Under the pieces are notes generated by a model that was not told the origin of the DNA, made no database searches, and saw nothing but the letters and a program-made list of their open reading frames with translations. Positions 35,881-48,300 of a stretch of 53,891 bases of DNA are shown here, piece after piece. Source of the DNA: Mnemiopsis leidyi (lineage: Eukaryota > Ctenophora > Tentaculata > Lobata > Bolinopsidae); contig JH152760.1 in the NCBI GenBank assembly GCA_000226015.1, positions 17,808-71,698 of the forward strand, written 5' to 3'. Made by a program: the position numbers and the translations under genes. Positions within the stretch are counted from its first letter, which is position 1, and every line of letters starts with the position of its first letter.

Positions 35881-36235
35881 TGAGCTAGTGATATGAGAGA
35901 ACTTTCTTACTATCACGAGACTGGAACATACATCACACCTAAGGGGCATGTGATTACGCCTTAAGAGACGATACAGGATATTAGTGTTTGTATTGGCAGC
36001 ACCAGATTGTGGGGACCTCATGTAAGAAATATCATTCCAGAGTGCAGTAAATATTTCAGCATAAATCCTGAGTGCATCAAAGACAGGTCCCCAGCTGTAA
36101 TACTGACATTGCATTGTATCAAAATTAGAGGGATCCAAGCTAGAGTACTGCCAACCAGTATAAACAAGGTCAAATATTGGAGATGCAGAAACTGAAGAAT
36201 GCTTGAATGTCCTGCACCAAAAAGATTGATTGCTG

Positions 36236-36760
36236 TAGAGAGCTCCTGCTGCCGCGAAGCGCGCGGCTTAGTGGCCGCGCTGCGCGTGGCCAGGCCCCCA
36301 CTTCTAAAAAAGGTCACTACGCGTACGTGAGACAAAAATTTCAAATTTTTAAAAATTTTTTTCGAAAAGGGTCGTCACAACGTGAGACAAACTTGTTCCA
36401 TGATAACGTAACCATCTAATTAATAAAGTTTCCTCTTAAACGGTCGCGGTTGATCTTCGTCATCAGTCATCGAAATTTTAATTGAGGATGTTACATCCGT
36501 CCATCGTTGATCGTTTTAACGATCATATCCGTCTCGTTCAGCTTTAGTCGGGTATCACCGCGACCGCAACAAAAAAGGACGAACTTGTACGGCAGCGCGC
36601 ACCCTCCTGTCATTTTATTCCCATAGAGGGTCGGACAAAGTCAGACAAGGACGAACGCGCGACGCAAAAGCTTGCACATTATTAAGCAAACATATCCCTG
36701 TGGCTCGCGCTGCGCGCGCTATGTCTGGACGCATGCATATCATAGCGCCCGTTTTAATTT
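36236..36760. mobile_element. CpG-rich repeat tract, probable transposon remnant
   Basis: Unusually GC- and CpG-rich compared with its surroundings, with inverted modules such as gccgcgaagcgcgcggc / gccgcgctgcgcg and a later ggctcgcgctgcgcgcgc. No ORF of note. Confidence 0.4.
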
Positions 36761-37448
36761 CGCGTTAAGCTCGCACAGAGCTATACCATATACGTGTTTA
36801 GCAACAGCTAATACAGCTATGTTGATAGCAGTATATGAAATTGAAAAAAATTTATAGCATGTGTATATATCTCCTAACTTAAGCATTAAGTAGTTTGTTA
36901 AGTAGTGTACTGTTTTCATGTTTAAAGGATATTTTAGTAGTTTATTAAATAGTAGTTCATTAAATAGTAGTTTATTAAATAGTGTACTGTTTTCATGTTA
37001 AAATGATATTTGCATTGAATCCAATTCTTTCGCGAGACTGTTCTAATTGGAGATTTCAATTGCAATTTCTAAGACAGCCTTCTAGACCAGGTCTTACACA
37101 CTAATGATGCATTAGTGTCTAGTGTAAATTACTTTCTAGCCTTGGAAAGAGTGACCATCGGTCTCTAAAAGTTGAATTTGGTATTTCATTGTGAAAGCCT
37201 AAAAGTGATGGCCAGACAGTCGTTAAAAAGCCTGCTTGGTCTAAAGTTTCTCGGGATGATATTTTGAATTATAAATTCGAATAGACCCGCGCTCTGTTTT
37301 GGACCCACTCTTAAAAAGTGCAGTAAGACTAGCAGATTTCCGTATTTTAGGTAATTAACTATCCGTGCATTTTCTAAATAATTGAACAACTGCTTCTTCA
37401 AATGAAGAATCGTCAGCTGGTGACTTCAAGAGTTTAGGGTGTACACTA
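36761..37448. other. Intergenic, AT-rich
   Basis: Small local repeats (agtagtttattaaatagt) near 36935-36980. No gene recognised. Confidence 0.4.
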
Positions 37449-38268
37449 GGGGGGGGGGGGGGGGTTTGCAATGGTGAAAAATGGTGAAATGGTGAAATTT
37501 CCCAATCACAATCCTCAATTCACCATAAAAAATTTTCATCATTTCACCGTTTTTCACCATTTTTCACCATTTGGATTTGGAACTAAAATTTTTGCATGTG
37601 TGTGAATGTAACATGTTTCATTATATATTGTACAATTTTCTTGTCAGGTATGACAAGCTCCTGTCAGAAATGACAGGAAATTCAGTTTTAGCCATTTTTT
37701 ATCATTTCATTCCACGATTTTCACTCAGATTTCCAAGTTCTTACTATGATATGTGACCCTGAAATTAAGACTCAGACTATTCTCAACCAAGCTGACAATG
37801 TTTGGTTTAAGGCTATGGTTAAATGATGGACCTGTGGAGGGAAATACGGGTTTCACGACGAACTTGTTTATTTTTTGCTAGTACTCAGTCGTAAAACATA
37901 AAGTGTGCCTCCAGCCAGAAAAGACACGTGGTTTTCAGATTCCTTGTAATTTCAAATTTTCACTTTTCGGCTATTGTTGTGGCGATTTTTCGGATTGGAA
38001 ACTATGAAATTCGGATTCCTCGTCAAATTTTACGTCAAAATACTCGTCTAACTTTTTTCCTAGCTCAAAGTTGAAAATTTCAATTTTGGGGCCCTAAGGG
38101 CCTTATAAAGGGTCACTTTAGGGGTCACGTGATCATTTATCGGCTCCGAAACTATTAAAATTTGATTCATCGTCAAATTCTACATCAAAATACTGGTCTA
38201 ACTTTTCTTCTAGTTCAAAGTTGAAAATTTTCATTTTTAGGGCCTTAAAGGCCCTTAAAGGCCTTCTA
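37449..38268. mobile_element. Poly-G-bounded dispersed repeat, copy 1
   Basis: Opens with 16 G and then tttgcaatggtgaaa, followed by a hairpin-like module of ggtgaaa / tttcacc. It then carries about 650 bp collinear with copy 2 (39327-40309), with shared blocks such as ttaaatgatggacctgtgga and agaaaagacacgtggtttt. The right end differs: it fades into a pair of ~90-bp duplicated segments (acatagcctaagccaca..., at about 38280 and 38418) rather than a poly-C. Confidence 0.75.
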
Positions 38269-38580
38269 AACAAATTTCTACATAGCCTAAGCCACAGAAC
38301 CTGCTAAAATATACAATACCTGAAATTTTCATGACTCGATCTCTTTCCGTTTGGACTCCAATTCGTCCCCCGATTTGGAGACTTTTTTGGGCCCTTAAAG
38401 GGGCCGGAGCGAATTTTAACATAGCCTAAGCCACAAAACGTGATGAAATCTACATTGTCTGAAATTTTCAAGTCTCTATCTCTTTCCTTTAGGCTCCATT
38501 CTCCAATCCGTTTGCAAAAAAGCGAGGTGGGGGGGGTCGTATACCACACTTCATAGTTCATATTGTCATACTAGGGGGGT
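38269..38580. repeat. Tandemly duplicated ~130-bp segment
   Basis: Two diverged copies of acatagcctaagccaca through tctctatctctttcc and onward. They form the right part of the element at 37449. It ends near gaggtggggggggtcg. Confidence 0.6.
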
Positions 38581-39326
38581 GGCAAATTTTTTTTGTCTTT
38601 TCTGGGGTGGTTGCCACCACCCTAATAATACGTTAGCCATATTCCATAAAATGCACTGAGCTCCACTCTATGGTTCCGCTGATTCAGCTCTTGCTACAAC
38701 GTAGTTGTGACAAAACCACAGTGGTGCCACACCACACATACACATGTATGCAGATTTCGTGGGTTGGATTACCCGTTAACCAGGTTGAGTTTAAGTTAAA
38801 TTCCTTGTGGAAGTAGCTATAAAGCTAACAATGAGATTTGAGTCACAGATAACGCTCTGTAATTCTGTCATCTTGCTCCGTTAGGAGGCTCAAAAGTGAG
38901 GGGCAACTTTTTCGTTTGGTCCTGAAATGTTCGGAACTATGGAATCGACAGAATTCACAGGAATTTTTTCACAATTGGTGTGCCACATTCTGGGAGTGAC
39001 CTTTCCATATGATCTATAGAGTTAACGATTTCTCCATTATAAGAGAAAAATAAAAATGTCCGAACTGAACAAATATTCCTTTAGGAAAGACAGTGGATAA
39101 TGGGCATTGTCTAATGTCAAACATAAAAGAAAAGTGTACGTGGTACTTATTTTGTCTTACCTTGTTTATTGCTGTTTACAATGTATGTCAGTTTTGTTCT
39201 AATTCTTCCTGAAAATTTAAAAATGTTAACTTTTTTATCTTAACACTTCATATCATGTTAGTGGTGAGGTGACCTATAATATAACTTACAATCATTTTAA
39301 TCTAGATTCTTTTATCAGTGTATGTA
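38581..39326. other. Intergenic between two transposon copies
   Basis: No exon or repeat recognised. Confidence 0.4.
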
Positions 39327-40309
39327 GGGGGGGGGGGGGGGGGGGGTTGCAATGGTGAAAAATTGTGAAATGGTGAAATTTCCCAATCACAATCCTCAAT
39401 TCACCATAAAAAATCTTCACCATTTGGAACTAAAATTTTTTGCTTGTGTGTGCATGTAACATGTTTCGTTATGTATTGTACGATTTCCTTGTCAGGCATG
39501 ACAAGCTCCCGTCAGAAATGTCAGGAAATTCAGTTTTAGCCATTATTTATTATTTCATTCCACCATTTTCACTCAGATTTCTAAGTTCTTACTATGGTAT
39601 GTGAGCCTGAAATCGAGACTCAGACTATTCTTAACCAAGCTGACAATGTTTGGTTTAAGGCTATGGTTAAATGATGGACCTGTGGAGGGAAATACGGGTT
39701 TCACGACGAACTTGTTCATCCCTTTGCAAGTACTCAGTCGCAAAACGCAAAGCGTGCCTCCAGCCAGAAAAGACACGTGGTTTTTTAGATTCCTTGTGAT
39801 TTCAGGTTGAAAATTTTTACTTTTCGGCTATAGGTGTGACGATTTTTTGGATTGGAAACTATAAAATTCGGATTCCTCGTCAAACCTTACGTCAAAATAC
39901 TGGTCTAACTTTTTTCCTAGCTCCAAGTTGAAAATTTCCATTTTTGGGCCTTATAAGGGGTCACTTAAGGGGTCACGTGATCATTTTTCGGATTCAAAGC
40001 TATCAAATTTGGATTCTTGTCAAATTTTACGTTAAAATACTGGTCTAACTTTTCTTCTAGCTCCAAGTTGAAAATTTTCATTTTTAGGGGCTTAAAGGCC
40101 CTAAAAGGCCTTCAGATCAAGAGATTTAAAGAAGGTTTTGTATATCATATGAATATTTAAAATACCATGACAAGGTTCACCTTAATTCATATTTTTTTAA
40201 ATTGTGAAAAATGGCGAAAAATGGTGAAATTTCCCAATCACAATTCACCATAAAAAATTTTCACAATTTTTTACAATTTTTCACCATCCCCCCCCCCCCC
40301 CCCCCCCCC
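39327..40309. mobile_element. Poly-G/poly-C-bounded foldback element, copy 2
   Basis: Begins with 20 G followed by ttgcaatggtgaaaaatt and ends with the inverse, aatttttcaccat followed by 22 C. Both ends also contain the module ggtgaaatttcccaatcaca ... caccataaaaaa. The interior matches copy 1. No transposase ORF, so it is nonautonomous. It lies about 100 bp beyond the third SOD exon. Confidence 0.8.
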
Positions 40310-40408
40310 GTGTACTGCATGTATATAATATAGAAAATGTAAACTGCATTATTAAATATAGTGTAGGATTTGGGGCGTCCACCCCACGATATCTGAAAAT
40401 AGACCCAC

Positions 40409-41164
40409 CTTGTCTTGACTCAACATTTCCGAAGTCCCCCACGTGACGGGAGGACGCAGCTCCTCCTGCTCCGCCGTGGTTAACTCCGTCAGGATTGTAG
40501 TGTCCGCCGGTCGTCAAACAGTCGCCTGTAGCAAGCTCTTTACACTATCAATCGTAATTAGCATCGAATTAAAATGATGTTCTACTAGATTAACTAATTT
40601 TCAATTGTTGTAAGAGCATTAATTACATAATGAGGTATTGTCATTGAAATAAAAAACCTAGACTACTAAATTGCATAACATTTCTGTTATGGTGCAACTT
40701 CAGTATGGAATCTTTTGCCTTATAATTTAAGAACATGTACAGATATAAATCCGTTTTTAAGAAACAGCTATTTGAACTTAAAGGCAATACATTAAATGTT
40801 TAGCATTCATTAATTTATTTATTTAAAACACATACATCCGGTAACTCCCTGTTCATGTATATGGAAACCATGAAGTCCGTCTGTCAGCCCGGAATCGTAT
40901 AGGTCTACGCTAACATTTTGATATCTTCCAGTGATTGAATAAAATTTTGCTGTTCCTGAAAAAGGAACCCAAATTAGATGTTACTTTGTATTTAGAAAAT
41001 AACAAATATGCTGTTTTCAATATAGTAAAACAATATGACGTGTTAATAATTCTAAAAGTCCCACCTATGATTCTCCCATCATTGTGCTTCCTAAGATAGC
41101 AAGAAGCGCGTGTGGCACTTGTCTCAGCCACAAGAACAGTAAGCAAAATTAGTACCAGCGACAT
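40409..41164 (-). CDS. Secreted Cu/Zn superoxide dismutase, first 3 exons, 3' end not found
   Basis: Converts superoxide to peroxide and oxygen. Exons (minus): 41164-41065, 40955-40836, 40525-40409, joined in phase. The ATG opens a signal peptide (MSLVLILLTVLVAETSATRA), so an extracellular enzyme is expected. HGFHIHEQG gives two copper histidines, GGHYNPDGVNHGG and RHVGDFGN the bridging and zinc ligands with the aspartate, and the cysteine before LTTGGHYNP fits the intrasubunit disulphide. The third exon ends at ESRQ G|GTGGGT in phase 1. The expected last part (electrostatic loop, final copper histidine, GNAG-R-ACG motif) is not found downstream, where a poly-G-bounded transposon begins about 100 bp away. 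Either the last exons lie beyond a long repeat-filled intron or the gene is broken. Confidence 0.88.
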
Positions 41165-42241
41165 ATTTCTAGGAAACACTGGTTAAAACAATCCATCAGT
41201 ATCCCAGATATGAAAACATATGAATTAAAAATTTTGCCAAAAAACATAATTTTTCAATGTCAACACTAGTTTAAAGTTACGATAAAAAATTCGGCTAGAT
41301 TCAACGATTTATTGGGCATACAAAACAATAGGACTGAGAAAATTTTGGCGATGAAATCATTTTAGTGCAACGATATGTAGTGCAATGATTCGATAATGGG
41401 CCGAAGTTACGATTCGACTGCACAAATAAGTGAAACTTTTTGCACGATATCGTACCATGCGCTGGCATCGAATAAAATCTAATTTTGTTTAGGAGTGGTT
41501 ATAAATGCTGCTTTATCAGTCTAACTCGTTACAGAACCTTAAAAGAATGTTGATAATTATTGTAACCGTAAACCCAAGTTAAAGGTTTGCATTCCGTAAA
41601 TTTTCAGTTGTGATGAGTTGGATTTTTTAGATTAGAAGTTGGAATTACAATGCCTCATTTTCACTGCATGCCAGGTTTATGATCATCATTAGAATATTCA
41701 GCTCGTCAGCCAATGTGAAATCTGATTACCGCAAAAATTTAACAATTGAACTGGTGCCAAGGATATGAGTGATGGGTCGACAAATGATAAGATAGCGCAT
41801 TCAGCATTTGTGTCATACACAACCAATAGCCACTATTTTTGTTTTGTCACCCTGTACAACTTCCTCCGAATCGAAACACGGGTAAAACTAGAAAGCTCAG
41901 CTCATCTCTTTTGAGTTGAACCAATTATGACATTCCTCTTTTGAAGCACCTTGATATGAATTGGTATCCCAAATTTCAGAAGAAGTGATCGACACCACAA
42001 TGAACACGATAGTATCTAACGGAATAAGAGACCAGCTAGACATCAGAGCTAATCTTGACACTATGCCAATAAAAGACATCTCTCCTATAAGGTGACTAAT
42101 TTGACAGATCACCTCGCATTAATTTATAACCAAGCTCCTATCATAGTCAAGAATTTAATCAATAATATGAAGAAAAACTGGAGCCATTTTTGATCCAAGT
42201 TCTCGATCCTGACAATTTAACTCATTTGTGTCTATTTATAA
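41165..42241. promoter_or_regulatory. Divergent intergenic region between SOD and Nup98-96
   Basis: About 1.1 kb, AT-rich, no exon. The sequence tatttataacgctataag at 42233-42250 is TATA-like and lies 90-100 bp before the first Nup98-96 ATG. Confidence 0.35.
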
Positions 42242-42337
42242 CGCTATAAGACACGTGATCGCAGGAAATTGCCTTTCGACGATACACACACAGAACTTGC
42301 GGCGGACGACGTCAACACTTCGGCCGGAGATACGAGT

Positions 42338-45300
42338 ATGCTAGCTCTGAAAACAGAGAAGTCTTCCCCGGCGAGAGAGGAAAAAGTAGCGGACATAACT
42401 ATAACGGTGAGTGGAATTTTGCATATCTTATAATATCCACTACTAGTGCATTATCGGCGACATTGGATTGCTATGTTTTATGGTTGTGATTTAACTGCAA
42501 AATCGGAAACTTTTACATATTTTTCGCTGCTTAATATTTGGGAGCAGGTGGTTTAGTTGCTCCTCGTGTTATTCGCTGATACATTCTTATACAGGGTGGT
42601 TTTAAAATTTGGGTGCATCCTTAAATGGAAAAGAAAATAGCTCATAACTTTACTTCTGGTCAATATTTTTTGATGAAACTTTCAGAAAATGTTCGTTGTG
42701 CCTCTCAGATGATATACTAAGGTTTTTGAACTGATACGATGGGCCATTTGGGTCTGATGCACAAATGTGTGCCAAAGTACGCTAAAATTTCAAAATCGTC
42801 AAATTTGCTCGAATCATCCTAAAAATTGGTATGCATCATCTCTTAGTCACCAAGAAAGAATCCTGAAAATTTCATCAGAAAATGATGTTCAGAACCAAAG
42901 CTAAGACCGTTTTTGCAATCAGGAGTAAGAGAATTGATGGGCTGGTATTNNNNNNNNNNNTCTTAGTCACCAAGAAAGAATCCTGAAAATTTCATCAGAA
43001 AATGATGTTCAGAACCAAAGCTAAGACCGTTTTTGTCAATCAGGAGTAAGAGAATTGATGGGCTGGTATTTAAAAACGGTCATAACTTAGGTTCTGGACC
43101 GCATTTTTTAATGAAATTTTCAGGATTCCTTCTTGGTGACTAAGAGGTGATGCATACCAATTTTTAAGATGATTCGAGCAAATTTGATGATTTTGAAATT
43201 TTAGCGTAGTATTACAAGACCGTGACAGAAAGTTCGGATGTACTGCGGTTTGTAGGATCCCTGCTAACATGGAAAACAAAGTTCAGCATTTCAGAAAAAA
43301 TGAAAAACTAAGTGAAACCAGCAATGCTTACTAGATTTACTCTAAACTGAACTCGTCTAAATAGAACCACTCTTATAAACGGTCTAGGTGTGAAATTGGA
43401 GAAGAAGTTTCTTTTGTTGCCCAATAAGAAAGCATCTGTCCAAAACCCGTTAAATTTTGTTTGAACCTCGTTAGAAGAGAACTCCGCCGGCTGTGGGCAC
43501 CAATCAGAAAGACAATGGAAACTAACTGGAATTGAATTAATTTTTGTTTGAATGGGTTTCAGCATTGAACCGATAAAATAAAATAGGTGTAACCTCAGGC
43601 TTGCTGGTACGTGTTGGAATTTTGCAACTCCTCCCCAATATTTTTGACGTTCACACATCTGATCAATTGTGTAAACACATCTCCTGAGTCCTGACAAACC
43701 ATAGCTTTCATGATTCACTGTGTCAAAGGCAGCACCTAGATCGAGAAGGAGAAGAATGATCTTACTTTTAGAATCAGTCAAACAAAGAAGGTCATTGTAG
43801 ATAGCCAAGGTGGCAGTTTCACAACTATGGTTAGACTTGTACTTTGTAGCCACTTTGAAGTTCGCATGGAGGTTAGGAAACTTAAGGTAGTCTTCCAGTT
43901 GTCTATAATCACTCTTCTCAAAAGCTTTATTTTATCATATTTATCGCTTTATTTATTATATTTATCGCTTTATCACTTGGAAATGAAGGTGCACGTAAGC
44001 AATATGCAATGACGATCGGAAACTGAGTTAGGATCAGTTGGTCTGCTTTCCCGGCTAATCCTTATGCATTTATCGCTTTATTAGAGGGAACTAGAGTGAT
44101 CACTCTGAGATTAAGAAACCAGTGCCATTTAAGATGTACGTAAGGTAAATGAGTGATTAAATTTTCAAGAACTGAAAATCTCGCTACTCGCAAGTTCTTG
44201 TCAGAAAAACTGTTGAAATTTCGAGTGCTAACAGTGTTAAACTTTCACATCAACCATTTTCTATAAGCAGAACAACGTCTATATTGTTAGATCTATCTAA
44301 CAAGGTTATTAGCTTTTCCTTTTCGTATCAAAATGCCCCGGCCCCACGTACACAAAGTTGTTTTTTAACGAAAATTTTGACTGAAACTACGTAACAAATT
44401 CTTATCTATGTTGAATCAAAGTTGTGTGCATGTGTAAAGTTATCAGCTCACTGGATATCAATTTAAAACAGCAAAACTAACCGAAGATTATTCTAAACAT
44501 ACTTAAATATTAACCAGCGCATGCCGCAAATTCGGACTCATTTATCACAAAAGTCGTAGCCCGCAAGAGAGGAAGGTCACATTGTGGGGAATTATTCACC
44601 TACTTGTTACCAGAAAATGAGGCATTTTATTTCGCACCATGTTGTTAGATATTGAGTTGGTCACGATTGTATTGGCTTTTACAGGTACTTGTACTAAACT
44701 TAGTTATAATGTGCATGAAGGTTATTAGACAAATGCAAATGGTTTTTCCAATTTGAATAAGGCTCTGGCATGTGCTTGGAATTTCAGTCGACGCGAAAAT
44801 TGCGACATTTCCCATGGCTCCATGGGCATATATGTATACGTGTTAATTCTAAACACCCTTCAGCCTAGTTGGAGTCATGCCTAACTCACACATAAGTATT
44901 TTACAATGTTTTTAAAACTCCACTCTGTAGATCTCTTGTTCCACGTTTGCCAGTCTCCGTAAAATCAGGAATTAACCAAGATGAAAACTAGTGCGTTATT
45001 TATATTTACAATGAGGTTCAGCTTTTAATTAAACAACCTGCCCCGTATTTCAGGAGGACGACACGACGGCAGATAACGACGAGCCTATACTTGGACTTGA
45101 CGGCAAGCCTCTGAAACCTCCTCCACCGACCCTCCCCTTCACGCTAGATCGTCCCGAGTATTACACGGTACCTGGTCCTGCTGAACTCGTGAACATGGTT
45201 AAAGACGAGAGTCTGGTAGTCCATGATCTAGTGGTCGGCAGAATTGGGTGAGTCTGGTTTCACACCTCAGGTTTAAGTCAATTTCGAGTTTGGTGGACTG

Positions 45301-48300
45301 TGATGAGAATGTGTTGTGTTTTGCTCTTGTCATGAACATAAAACGATAGAAAATATTGACTCCTGCAGCGCATTATTATTCCTGCAATTTAAATCAGCAT
45401 TTCTTCTATACTTCGCCTCTGTAATTCAGAGTTTGTGTTACCTCACAGCGGTCCAAACCATTGCCCTCTTCAATCCTGACCTGCTTGGAGGTAGTTATAC
45501 TCCGAAATATACCCTAGTACCCTAACTCTAATACACTGTGTATTACATTACTTTACATGTAGGTACGGAGAGGTGAAGTTCCTGGGCGAGGTGGACTTGT
45601 GGGGGATGGACCTGGACAAGACCATCTTCTTCAGAAGGAAGGAGATCTCTGTTTATCCCGATGATAAGAGCAAGCCCCCTCAAGGCCAGGCCCTCAATAG
45701 ACGTTCAGGTAAGAGAAGCGTGAGTCGTGAAGCTATGTTTGACTTGTTTCTGAGTTGGTCAGTTCTGGGTTAAAATATTAACCTACCATACAGCCTAGAC
45801 TTCTGCGCATAAACCGTTGATTATTGTGGTTAGTACTTCACAGCCAAGCGAAGTCGTCCGAGTGTACAATATAAATATTTAGTAATATACACTATCGTAC
45901 CTGACTACTATACAGTTGCATTTTCAGAGGTAACATTGGAATGCGTGTATCCGATCGACAAAGGATCACGAGAAAACATCACAGACCCCAAAGAGATCAT
46001 CCGGAGAGGTTTTCCTGGATACCTCGAGAAGAAAACCTTCAAAATGGGAGCAAAATTTATGGAGTACAAACCTGAAACCGGACAGTGGACCTTTATGGTG
46101 AAACACTTCAGCCAATACGGTTTGTTAGACGACAGCGAGGACGAGGATGAAGAAGAGAGGAAGGAAGCCGCCAAGAAGCTCAAAGAAGAACCTCTCTCGG
46201 CTGAAAACTCTTTCGAAGACGACGGAAAGGAAGACATTCACTTGTTTAGTGATGACGACAACGTGTCGGAGGGAGAAGGATACGACACTCCTCACGAGGT
46301 CACATTTCAGCCGCGTCCCTTGCCCAAGGAGTACGAGGGTTACAAAGCAGGGCTCTTTGGGTTTAATGAAAGCGAGGAGGAAGGGGATGAGTACAACGAG
46401 GAAGAGGATGAAGGGGAGATGTTTGTTCAGGGCTCCCATTTCAACTATTCTTCAAGTATCAGTTTGTCTAAGAAGGGATCACTTGCTAAAACTGCTTTGA
46501 AGATGGAAAAGTTGGAGATGAACGACAGCAAGAGTCCTCAAGTTCTCAAAGCGAGTCTGCTTAAAGAAAAGATGGTACCGAAACCGAGCAATGAAGCATC
46601 GCCTAAATTTGGAGTCTCTGTCGTTCCATCAGTTTTATGTCTCCCACCCTTATCCAAATCCATCGCAAACGAGCGAACACACCTCAAAATGGACGAAGGT
46701 CTGACTAGACACTTTGCCTATCGAGCTAACTGGACATCGGGAAACAAGCTCCTGATTAAGTCAGATCAAGCACCAGGAAAAAGTACAGTAGGCAGGAACC
46801 TGTTTGACTCATCCCGAACAGTGTCCACCACTGGAGGAACAGGACTGGAGGTGACCTTTATATCCTGCTGTTCTACTCCGGAGTACCACAGGGATCTGCT
46901 CGAGGTCCAGCTTGAGCACACCACTTTTGACGAGGTAGACGGTGTAGTCATTGCAGTACCAAACAGGGGTTCGGAGTGTTTGGAGGAGTTGCTAGCTAAG
47001 CTGGCTGAGAGAGAGGATGTGACAGTTCTAGGACCTGCCCTGCAGCTTATAAAGGCGCTTTGGGCCGACGAGCAGATGAAAGAAGGAGCCTACGCTGCTG
47101 AGCAGTTCAGGAAATCTCGATTGTCTGACTGGCTTGGAGACCAATTAAAAGTTCTCGCACAAAAACTCACAATAGAACATTCCAAGTTAGGAGTTTGTCA
47201 CCTTCCCGCCGTTATCGGATGGCTCTGTGCTGGTGGTATCCAAGAAGCATGTCAACTGCTCTGTAAAGCCGGAGATTTTCAGTTAGCTTTGCTGGTTTCC
47301 CAGTCTTCCACACCCATTATACGACAGTTGGTGCTCAAGCAGCTTCACGAGTGGAGAGATTCTGGATACGATGCTCTTATTTCCGAGGACCGACTCAAAA
47401 TTTACGTTCTCCTCTCTGGCGAACAGGTGGGTCAAGGTTCCTTAACATAAGGCCTGGTCCATTAACGTAGTAGCGAAAATAATAATTTCTTATTCCTTTC
47501 TATGTTTGCATATTCTTTCGCGTAGGAAGTCATCACTCAGTTTGCGGATTTTACAAAAGTAGAATCCCAGATTTTGAGAAAATAAATAAGTTTGTAATAT
47601 CAAAATTAAAAATAGATTTGCCAAGTACCTAACAGTGTACACGCATTATCAGATTTGGGAAAGCTCAACCCGTACTATCAATGTGTGTGATGGTCTAGAC
47701 TGGCTCTCTTCTTTTGCTCTATATTTGAGGTTCCTTCCTCCGTCAGCCCCTCTCGATCAAGCAGTCGCTGTTTTCCAGGAAGCCTTTGAATCTGGTGAGC
47801 TCATGGTACCGAGTATCGACTACCGACGTATCTTGAACTCTTCGGAACTTTAAAATCAAGTGAATTTATAAATTCCTTAAAATTTAAGTTTATTTAGAAT
47901 CTATGACTCTAGTTCGACTTAAGATATTGAATAACTTTTTCATTCTGTTTTTGCTTCCAACATTCGATTTCAGGTCACGTGACACCACCAGTGGTGGACG
48001 ATGACTCCAACTTGAGTGTGTTCTGGCAGATACTCATGCTGTACTGCAACCCTGCTTACCCTCTAGCAGACGTCCTCAACAACCAAGGTAAGCTGTTGTT
48101 ACCTGAGGCATTTTCTAGTTATTAATGCGCATGTGCGTTGTACATACTGCATACAGTGCATGCCTTTGTGGTACATGCATTCTATTATGTTTTTGTGTAT
48201 AAAGTTTAGAGAAGGCTCAGTCAAGTATGTGCGGTTTTCCTATTTTCTGAGTGGAATATTTCCAGGGATCACTGCAAACATGTTGGACGAGCGTGATGTC

